DNA of 32,145 nt, taken from CAYJRR01 sp964372275 [NCBI: uncultured bacterium] (GTDB lineage: Bacteria > CAYJRR01). The stretch is from the NCBI GenBank assembly GCA_964372275.1, contig CAYJRR010000047.1, forward strand, positions 1 through 32,145, read 5' to 3'. A program made the position numbers and the translations under genes. This document shows positions 8,394 through 15,110 of the stretch, in pieces. Below the pieces are notes generated by a model, which saw nothing but the letters and a program-made list of their open reading frames with translations, was not told where the DNA came from and searched no databases. Numbering within the stretch: the stretch's first letter is position 1; each line of letters begins with the position of its first letter.

Positions 8394-10559
8394 ATGGCGG
8401 CCAGGAAGGACACGAAACCCCCGGAGTCGAACGACGAGCGGACGGCCGGCGAGGTCGCCACGATGGCGATCCAGGAGGGGGTGGCGACGATCACCCTCGA
8501 CCTCCCCGGCAAGAAGCTCAACACCCTTTCCAGCCGCCTGTTCGGGTTCTTCGAGCGTGCGGTGGCGGAGCTCGGAAGGAACAAGGGTCTGAAAGCCGTC
8601 GTCCTGATCTCGGGGAAGCCGGACAACTTCGTCGCCGGCGCCGACATCGACGAGCTCAAGGGCCTGACCGCGCGACACGAGATCCTGGAGATGATCGAGC
8701 GCGCGCACAAGCTGCTCGGAAGCTTCGAGGCGCTTCCGGTGCCCAAGGTCGCGGCGATCCACGGCGCGGCGCTCGGCGGAGGCCTCGAGCTGGCGCTCTG
8801 CTGCGGCTACCGGATCGCCACCGAGTCGAAGTCGACCAAGATCGGCCTGCCGGAAGTGAACCTCGGGCTGATCCCGGGCGCCGGCGGAACGCAACGGCTG
8901 CCTCGCCTGGTGGGGCTGACCGCCGCGCTCGACCTGATCCTCACCGGCAAGCAGCTCGACGGCCGCCGCGCGAAGAAGATCGGACTGGTCGACGAGGTGG
9001 TGCATCCCGCCGACCTTGGGCCCCGCGCGCGGGCGGCGGCGCTGGAGCTCGCCGCCGGGACCTTGCGCGCCGAGAGGCCGGGGCGCGGGATCGCGGGGCT
9101 CCTGCTGGAGAAGACGCCCGCGCGACGCGTCGCCTTCCGGCAGGCGCGCCAGCAGGTGCAGGAGAAGTCGGGAGGGCACTACCCGGCTCCGTTCAAGGCG
9201 ATCGAGGTGCTCGAGCGCACCGCCGGGATGACGCTGGAGGACGGCTTGCGGGAGGAGGCGTTGGCCTTCGCCGACCTCGTCGTCACCCCGGTCGCCAAGA
9301 GTCTGATGACGATCTTCTTCCTCCAGAACGACGTGCAGAAGGAGAAGCACGGCGATGCCCCTCCGATGGAGGTCAGGAAGGTCGGCGTGCTCGGCGCCGG
9401 ACTGATGGGGGCCGGGATCGGACAGGTATTGGCGCAGAAGGGATTCACCGTCCGCTTCAAGGACGTCGACCTTCCGGCTCTGGGCCGCGGCTACAAGTAC
9501 GCCTTCGATCTTTTCCAATCCCAGGTGGATCGCCGGCGGATGACGCCGGTCGAGCGCGACCTCGCCATGTCGCGCCTCTCCGGGGGCACCGACCACACCG
9601 GCTTCCGGCGCGCGGAGGTGGTGATCGAGGCGGTCTTCGAGGACCTGGAGGTGAAGCGCAAGGTGCTGGCCGAGACCGAGGCGGCGACCTCCGATCGCTG
9701 CATCTTCGCCTCGAACACCTCCAGCCTGCCGATCACCGACATCGCCAAGGGGTCCAGGCGGCCGGAACGCGTCATCGGGATGCACTTCTTCTCGCCGGTG
9801 CACAAGATGCCGCTCATCGAGGTGATCCGCACCAAGAAGACGGACGACGAGACGGTGGCGACGATCGTCGATCTCGGCCGCAAGATGGGGAAGACGGTGA
9901 TCGTGGTCAACGATGGCGTCGGTTTCTTCACCACCCGCGTGCTCGGTCCGTTCATGAGCGAGGCCGCCTTCTGCCTGCAGGAGGGGGCTTCGATCGAGGA
10001 GATCGACGCGGCGTTGACCCGGTACGGCTTCCCGGTCGGTCCGATGACGCTGCTCGACGAGGTCGGCATCGACGTCGGGCAGAAGGTCGGCAAGATCCTC
10101 CACGACGCCTTCGGCGACCGCCTCGCGCCCCCCTCGGTGATGGCGAAGGTGATCGAGGACGGCCGGAAGGGAAGGAAGAACGGCCGCGGCTTCTACACCT
10201 ACACCGACGGCAAGAAGGGCCCGGTCGACGGCACGATCTACCCGCTGGTCGGGTGGTCGCACAAACCGATCCCCGCGGGCGAGATCGCCGACCGGCTCTG
10301 GCTGCAGATGCTGGGCGAAACGGTCCGTTGCATGGAGGAGGAGATCGTCACCTCCCCGCGCGACATCGACATCGGGACGATCTTCGGGTTCGGCTTCCCC
10401 CCCTTCCGCGGCGGCATCCTCCGCGCCGCCGACACGATGGGGATCGGCGCGGTCGTCCGCCGGCTGGGCGAGTTCGAGAAACGGTACGGCCGCCGCTTCG
10501 CTCCGCCCCGCAAGCTGCTGGAGATGGAGCGCAAGGGCGAGCGCTTCTTCCCCGCCTAG
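8394..10559 (+). CDS. fadJ: Fatty acid oxidation complex alpha subunit FadJ
   Basis: A 721-residue bifunctional enoyl-CoA hydratase/3-hydroxyacyl-CoA dehydrogenase. The crotonase domain (about 22-210) has the oxyanion-hole stretches PDNFVAGADI and GAALGGGLE and both catalytic glutamates, E132 and E154 (GLPEVNLG). After a linker, the NAD-binding dehydrogenase begins at 328 with GAGLMG (334-339); SNTSSLP (440-446) and the catalytic His464 (GMHFFSPVHKMP) are intact, followed by the duplicated C-terminal helical domain including DEVGID and GRKNGRGFY. Length is close to the E. coli protein (about 714). It follows fadI by 2 nt. No defects are visible, so hydration and dehydrogenation of acyl-CoAs for the adjacent thiolase is a confident call; chain-length preference is not readable. 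Confidence 0.96.
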   Translation: MAARKDTKPPESNDERTAGEVATMAIQEGVATITLDLPGKKLNTLSSRLFGFFERAVAELGRNKGLKAVVLISGKPDNFVAGADIDELKGLTARHEILEMIERAHKLLGSFEALPVPKVAAIHGAALGGGLELALCCGYRIATESKSTKIGLPEVNLGLIPGAGGTQRLPRLVGLTAALDLILTGKQLDGRRAKKIGLVDEVVHPADLGPRARAAALELAAGTLRAERPGRGIAGLLLEKTPARRVAFRQARQQVQEKSGGHYPAPFKAIEVLERTAGMTLEDGLREEALAFADLVVTPVAKSLMTIFFLQNDVQKEKHGDAPPMEVRKVGVLGAGLMGAGIGQVLAQKGFTVRFKDVDLPALGRGYKYAFDLFQSQVDRRRMTPVERDLAMSRLSGGTDHTGFRRAEVVIEAVFEDLEVKRKVLAETEAATSDRCIFASNTSSLPITDIAKGSRRPERVIGMHFFSPVHKMPLIEVIRTKKTDDETVATIVDLGRKMGKTVIVVNDGVGFFTTRVLGPFMSEAAFCLQEGASIEEIDAALTRYGFPVGPMTLLDEVGIDVGQKVGKILHDAFGDRLAPPSVMAKVIEDGRKGRKNGRGFYTYTDGKKGPVDGTIYPLVGWSHKPIPAGEIADRLWLQMLGETVRCMEEEIVTSPRDIDIGTIFGFGFPPFRGGILRAADTMGIGAVVRRLGEFEKRYGRRFAPPRKLLEMERKGERFFPA

Positions 10560-10569
10560 AGGTCGACCG

Positions 10570-11043
10570 ATGATCGTACTCGTCGCGGCATTGTCGTGGA
10601 CGATCGCCGCTTCGGCCGCGGCGTCGCCTCGGCCCAAGGCGGCGCTGGCCGACCTCGCCTGGCTCGAGGGCTGCTGGTCGGACGGCGCGTACGAGGAGTG
10701 CTGGAACGCCCCGGCGGGGGGCGCCATGCAGGCGTTCGGCCGCCGCGTGAAGGGGGCGGAGACGGTCGAGCGGGAGGCGATCGAGATTCGCGCGGCGGCG
10801 GACGGATCGCTCACCTACGTCGCGCTCCTCCTCGACCCGGGGCTCGCGGTGAAGCAGGCGGCGACCGTCTTCGCGCTGGTGTCGGCGTCGAAGGACCGCT
10901 GGGTTTTCGAGAACGCGTCGCACGACTTCCCGCAGCGGATCGTCTACGAGCGCAAGGGGGACCGGCTGAACGTCCGCATCGAGTCGATCGACGGCGCCAA
11001 GACGATCGATTTTCCGCTGGCACGGACCCGGCGACCCCGCTGA
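10570..11043 (+). CDS. Exported DUF6265-type protein
   Basis: A 157-residue protein with a short signal peptide (hydrophobic residues 2-17, cleavage near AAA-SP). The mature part opens with DLAWLEGCWSDG, then an ECWN motif, and ends with WVFENASHDFPQRIVYER. These are hallmarks I associate with the DUF6265 beta-barrel family of unknown role. The ATG at 10570 is 10 nt after the fadJ stop, with AGAGG overlapping that stop as ribosome-binding site, so it probably rides on the fad transcript. No catalytic site is apparent. A lipocalin-like fold binding a hydrophobic ligand is possible but speculative. Confidence 0.82.
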   Translation: MIVLVAALSWTIAASAAASPRPKAALADLAWLEGCWSDGAYEECWNAPAGGAMQAFGRRVKGAETVEREAIEIRAAADGSLTYVALLLDPGLAVKQAATVFALVSASKDRWVFENASHDFPQRIVYERKGDRLNVRIESIDGAKTIDFPLARTRRPR

Positions 11044-11066
11044 GCGCGCGGCGATACAATGGCGTC

Positions 11067-12172
11067 GTGCGCGTACGCCACCCTGCCTTCGCCGCCGTGG
11101 TGCTCGGGGTCGCGGCCCTGTTCGTCGTGGCGCCGCTCTTGCCGGGACCGGCGCGCGCGCAGGACCCGTTCGAGATCTGGACCGACGCGACGGTCCTCGG
11201 GGCGCTCAACCGGGCCGAGCAGGCCCTGGAGGAGGAGCTGGGGTCACGGCCGGCGAAGCGGCCGCGCGTCCTCCTTTCTTCACGCGAGTTCTTCGAAGGG
11301 ATTTCCTACAAGGCGATCGAGCGGATCGCGGGGAAGCGCGGCCCGGAGGACGAGCGCGCGATCGCCGCCCAAGCCAAGGTGCTGGCCCGCTCGGCGTTCG
11401 GCTACTACGAATTCGGCAAGAACACCGTCCACCTCCTGCCCGAAAACTTCCACGCCTTCGCCCGGAACCGGAACAGACCGGCCTTCCTCGGAGAGGAGTT
11501 CCTGACGATCGTGCTCGCGCACGAGCTGACGCACGCGTGGGACAGCCAGCGGTGGACCACCCTGGCCCGCGCGGAGCAGACGAAGGACGAGGAGTACAAG
11601 ATCTGGTACCCGCTGATCGAGGGGCACGCCATGTGGGTGACCAAGCGAGTGTCGACGCGCCTCGGGCTCTCCAAGGAGTACCAGTCCTTCGTCGACGCCT
11701 CGTTCAACCCGCCACCATGCTCCCGTCGACCGCCACCACGCGGACGCTCTCGAACTTCGTGAAAGGGGCGGCCCGCGTCGCGCGGGATCCGAAGTCGGAA
11801 ACCCTGGCCTTCTGCACCACGGCGCAGATGACCGATGCCGCCAACGCCAAGGACCTGTTCGACGCGATCCGCGAGGGGGAACGGCTCGAGGACGAGTCGA
11901 TCGCGAAGCTTTCCGGTGGACGCGCCGAGAAGCCGGTCCGGGGACTGTTGCGACCGGGCAGCCCGATGGCGCACCAGCGGACGATCCGCTTCCTGGGCGT
12001 CGGGCGAAAGCTGGTCCCGGAGTTCACGGCGCTGTTCGCCGCCGGTCCGTACGTCGTGGAGTGCGCCCTGGTCGGCCGGAAGGTGCACGACGAGCACCTC
12101 GAGGGACTGATCACGCGACTGCGCGGCGACCTGGCGAACGCCCCTGCGGCCGCCGAATCGTCGGCCCGTTAG
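11067..12172 (+). pseudogene. Secreted HExxH metallopeptidase-like gene with a frameshift
   Basis: The GTG at 11067 starts a protein with a signal peptide (hydrophobic 8-25, GPARAQ-DP). It carries a zinc site AHELTHAW (His152, Glu153, His156), and LIEGHAMW supplies a likely third ligand Glu185, a gluzincin-like arrangement. Near 11701-11716 the frame breaks: the first frame continues only into an Arg/Pro-rich artefact tail and stops at 11762. The family-like sequence resumes one frame over from about ATMLPST (ATG at 11717) and ends at 12172. One missing base around the CCCGCC tract would restore a single protein of about 368 residues. It may be an assembly error or a real inactivation; two overlapping genes are less likely because the second lacks a ribosome-binding site. 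The catalytic part is upstream of the break. Its stop overlaps the convergent neighbour's stop by 3 nt. Confidence 0.75.
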
Positions 12173-13626
12173 CGCCCTTCGACGCGGGCTTCGCCCCCGA
12201 GGTCGGGGCGAAAGATCACCTGACCGCCCGCAATCTCCATCACCGACCATTCGCCGACGCGGACGCTGACCGAATCGAACGGCTGGCTCGCGAGGCTCTC
12301 CAGGGCGCTGGCTCGGCGCGCGCGCTCCGCGGCGTCGACCGCCGACCACTGCTGCGGAATCCAGACCACCAGGTCACGCATCCCACCCGCCACCGTCAGC
12401 TCGGCGCGCTCGACGAGCTCCGCGGCGACCCCCAACGAGGAGGGCGGGACCTCCTCGATGCGGTACTCCGTCGGTCGCTGGTGAGCCAGGAGCGCACCGC
12501 CCCCGAGGAGGACGAGCGCCGCGAATCCGTAGTAGACGATCGCGCCCGTGGATCGGCGCGCGCGCGGCACGGTGCCGGGCGCCGCTTCGGCGTCCGTCGC
12601 CGAAAGCTTGTTGCGGAGCGGGCGGGGGTCGAACCGGGCGGTTTCGGAGCCGGAGTCGGCGCGGGTGTCCCGAAACAGCTGCTGAATCCGCTGCTCCTCC
12701 TGCTGGATCCGCCGGAACGACGCCGTCCGTGCCGCACCGTCGGTGATCCGTTCCAGCAGGTTTCGAACCTCCACGTCGCAACGGACGGCGGCGTAGAGCA
12801 CCTCGGCCGACAGCAGGTCGTTCCGAAGCGAGCGTTTGAACGCGTAGAGATCTCCGTAGAGCCCCGCGTCGAACAACCCCTCCGGGCCCGCGAGCGCCGC
12901 GATCCGCTGGGCGCTCTCTTCGAGGCTCCTCGCGTCTTCGGCTCGCCGTTCCGGGCTCGACGAAGGGGCCGGAAGGATCGGCTCCAGTGCGGGCCTGACC
13001 TCGTCGAACGGCCGGAGCGCGAGTCGCCCGGTCGCGCCCCGGACCGACAGGGCGATTGCCATCAGGAGCTCGGTCCGCTCGGCACGCGCCCAGGAGTCGG
13101 CGGCGGTTCGCGCGAGAAGGCCTGCGGCGTACCAGGCGGTGACCTCGGGCAGCGCGAGGGTGTCCAGCCCCTCCCGGAACCGGTCGGCGGGGATCGACGC
13201 CTCGAGCGCCAGGACCGACGCCGTCGCCGTCTCCAGTGCCTGCTCCAAGGCGCCGATCGCATCGACCCGTCCGAGGTCCCCGGGCGGCATCGACGAGAGT
13301 CGCGCCGCCGCGGCGATGGCCGCGTCGCGCGAGGCCCTGGCGGCCGCGAGCCCGTCGGACTCCGGAAGCATCGCCGCGATCAGGTCGAGGCCGGCGACGC
13401 ATTCGAGGAACCGATTCCACGCGCTCGAGGCGCGCGCGACGAGGGCCGAATCGACCCCGGCGGGGAATGGCGCCGGGGCCGGCGGCACGGGGGTCGGAAC
13501 GACCGCCCGTCCGGCGCCGGCGGCGATTGCGCCCGGTGGGGGAGGTGCGGGATCCCCCTCCCCGATGATCTCCTCCATCGAGCGGGCGATCTCGTCGAGG
13601 GCGTTTCGGGACGAAGAGTCGCTCAC
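12169..13626 (-). CDS. Single-span membrane protein of unknown function
   Basis: A 485-residue protein starting at a GTG 13 nt after the pilin stop. An acidic N terminus is followed by a Pro/Ala-rich linker (about 28-57), a long alanine-rich helical region (about 60-345), one strong membrane span (about 362-381), and a C-terminal domain of about 100 residues ending in a beta-strand-rich segment. With one span and no signal peptide, most of it would be cytoplasmic and the C-terminal domain periplasmic. It is the last gene of a minus-strand set with the pilin and a 243-residue unknown protein, so a role in pilus biology is possible but only contextual. I recognise no family. The stop codon overlaps that of the convergent peptidase gene. 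Confidence 0.8.
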   Translation of the reverse strand: MSDSSSRNALDEIARSMEEIIGEGDPAPPPPGAIAAGAGRAVVPTPVPPAPAPFPAGVDSALVARASSAWNRFLECVAGLDLIAAMLPESDGLAAARASRDAAIAAAARLSSMPPGDLGRVDAIGALEQALETATASVLALEASIPADRFREGLDTLALPEVTAWYAAGLLARTAADSWARAERTELLMAIALSVRGATGRLALRPFDEVRPALEPILPAPSSSPERRAEDARSLEESAQRIAALAGPEGLFDAGLYGDLYAFKRSLRNDLLSAEVLYAAVRCDVEVRNLLERITDGAARTASFRRIQQEEQRIQQLFRDTRADSGSETARFDPRPLRNKLSATDAEAAPGTVPRARRSTGAIVYYGFAALVLLGGGALLAHQRPTEYRIEEVPPSSLGVAAELVERAELTVAGGMRDLVVWIPQQWSAVDAAERARRASALESLASQPFDSVSVRVGEWSVMEIAGGQVIFRPDLGGEARVEGR

Positions 13627-13639
13627 GTCCGGGGGGCGC

Positions 13640-14173
13640 TCATTGCAGGGGATAGGACTGCGTCTGGTTGACGAGGTCGTTCTGGCGGACCTTCACGCCG
13701 GTCATCGTCACCAGGCCCGGCCAGTGTCCGACCTGCAGCTCGTCGGAGTAGGTGTCGTTGTCGATGTTGCCGGTCGAGACGACGCGCCAGGTCTGGGCGT
13801 TCGGCGCGTTCGACGGCGGATAGGTCGATCCGCCGGGCGAGGCGTAGAACCAGGCGTCGGGGTAGGCGCGGCTGCAACCGGCTCCGGTGCCGCTTTGCGA
13901 AGCGTGCCAGTGGTCGTAGTAGCTGCACGGCGTGCAGCGCGCGTCCATGCCGTAGCCCAGCTTGAGGTAGTTGGCCGCGAAACCGTTGTTCTCGGCGAAG
14001 TAGGCGCGTTGCGCCGCGAGCAGCGGCGCGAGCATCGCGATACCGTTCGAGCGCTGCGATTTGGAGGTCATGATCTGGTAGTTCTGGATGGCGAGCGCCG
14101 ACAGGATGGCGACGATCGCCACCGCCGTCATCAGTTCGAGCAGCGTGAACCCGCGCTGCGACCGGACGCGCAT
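13640..14173 (-). CDS. Type IV pilin-like protein
   Basis: A 177-residue prepilin. The N terminus has a short positively charged leader ending in Gly, then FTLLELMTAVAIVAILSALA: cleavage by prepilin peptidase before Phe, the conserved Glu at mature position 5, and the hydrophobic assembly helix are all present. The globular part contains three cysteines in a region rich in Tyr, Trp and His (CTPCSYYDHW and GAGCSR), two of which could form a disulfide. The ATG at 14173 follows GGGGGAG at good spacing; the longer frame upstream overlaps a neighbour and lacks the leader. It could be a major or minor pilin or a pseudopilin; no assembly genes are in the window to decide. Confidence 0.92.
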   Translation of the reverse strand: MRVRSQRGFTLLELMTAVAIVAILSALAIQNYQIMTSKSQRSNGIAMLAPLLAAQRAYFAENNGFAANYLKLGYGMDARCTPCSYYDHWHASQSGTGAGCSRAYPDAWFYASPGGSTYPPSNAPNAQTWRVVSTGNIDNDTYSDELQVGHWPGLVTMTGVKVRQNDLVNQTQSYPLQ

Positions 14174-14195
14174 CGTCTCCCCCGAAGTGCGCAGT

Positions 14196-14927
14196 CTACC
14201 CGATCTGGCGCGTCCAGCCGAACGGGGGCTCCTCGGAAAGCCACCGCTGCACCTCCGGGATCGTCGTCGGCGTCCGTCCGTCGATGGCGCGTGCGATGCT
14301 GGCCAGGTCGTAGCCCGTCCGCACGAGGCCAAGCACGCGCGCGAAGGTCTGGCCGGTTCCGCGCGCGCCGCCGCTGCCAGCGACGCTGTCGGCGATCCGC
14401 TCCACCTCGGCGGCCGCTTCGCGCGCAACCTCTGCGCGGGGGTCGAGGAGCTGCAGGAGCGTCCACCGACCGAACGAGAGCGTCATCGCCGCCGGCGGAA
14501 CCAGGGTAAGGCCCATCTCCCGCACCAGCGTCTCCACGGGGTCGAGCTTCAGCGACCAGTGCCGGTCGGGGGTCATGCGCTCGTAGGTCGGGCGGCCGTG
14601 GGCGTCGACGACCGCCACCTCCCAGTGGACCAGCGATCCGCCAAAAACCGCCGACGCGAACTCGACCCGTTCCCGCTCGGTGCGGACGCGGAGGAAGACG
14701 CGCTCGTGGTTCGGGTCGTTGGGATTCCAGAGCTGCGGCCAGGCCGGCTCGGACCGCAGGTCGGGGAGATAGAGCACCTCGCGCAGGTCGTGACGGCGGA
14801 GTTTCTCCGCGAACTCCCGCCCTGAAAGGTCTTCCGGCCAGGGGCGGGCGTCCGGCGCCCAGCGGGAGAGGAGCGCGGCGATCCCCTCGGCGACGCGGCG
14901 CGCGAGATCGGGATCGAGGACCGGCAT
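14196..14927 (-). CDS. Hypothetical protein, first gene of the pilin set
   Basis: A 243-residue soluble protein without signal peptide or membrane span. The start ATG at 14927 has a strong purine-rich ribosome-binding site (GGGGAGGG). Helical, leucine- and arginine-rich segments alternate with a short central beta region; a Trp-Asn-Pro-Asn turn and a DPVETLVREMG helix are the most distinctive parts. No catalytic pattern is visible. It precedes the pilin gene by 22 nt and may be co-transcribed with it and the following membrane protein. The upstream region is shared with the divergent pcnB promoter. Function unknown. Confidence 0.78.
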   Translation of the reverse strand: MPVLDPDLARRVAEGIAALLSRWAPDARPWPEDLSGREFAEKLRRHDLREVLYLPDLRSEPAWPQLWNPNDPNHERVFLRVRTERERVEFASAVFGGSLVHWEVAVVDAHGRPTYERMTPDRHWSLKLDPVETLVREMGLTLVPPAAMTLSFGRWTLLQLLDPRAEVAREAAAEVERIADSVAGSGGARGTGQTFARVLGLVRTGYDLASIARAIDGRTPTTIPEVQRWLSEEPPFGWTRQIG

Positions 14928-14968
14928 CGACCCTCCCCTCGTAGCGCGCCGCCGAGGCCCATCGCAAG

Positions 14969-14997
14969 TTGACTCGGGAGGTCGGGTCCGATAGAGT
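14969..14997 (+). promoter_or_regulatory. Sigma-70-type promoter for pcnB
   Basis: TTGACT (14969-14974, 5 of 6 to consensus) and TAGAGT (14992-14997, 4 of 6) are separated by exactly 17 nt. This is the best promoter match in the window and faces pcnB. Transcription would begin near 15004, leaving a leader of about 105 nt that contains two hairpins. Confidence 0.6.
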
Positions 14998-15009
14998 CCG
15001 GCCCCTCAT

Positions 15010-15089
15010 GGACCCCCCTGGGGTCCGCCCGATTTGCTTCTCGTGATCGGCCGTTCGCGCCCTGGAGTGGGCGCTCGCAAGGGCCGGTC
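15010..15089 (+). promoter_or_regulatory. Structured 5' leader of pcnB
   Basis: Two hairpins can be drawn in the leader. The first is a 7-bp stem GGACCCC (15010-15016) with GGGGTCC (15020-15026), loop CCT. The second has an outer stem GATCGGCC (15045-15052) with GGCCGGTC (15082-15089, one G-U pair) enclosing an inner 6-bp stem GCGCCC (15057-15062) with GGGCGC (15069-15074), loop TGGAGT. Neither is followed by a T-run, so they are not obvious terminators. They lie just upstream of the AAAGGA at 15101-15106. I know no riboswitch class that fits. Confidence 0.45.
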
Positions 15090-15110
15090 GCCACAACCGA
15101 AAAGGATTCT

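Noticed and set aside
8094-10814. Long minus-strand frame opposite fadJ
   Set aside because: Shadow of fadJ; the plus strand has all catalytic residues of a known family.
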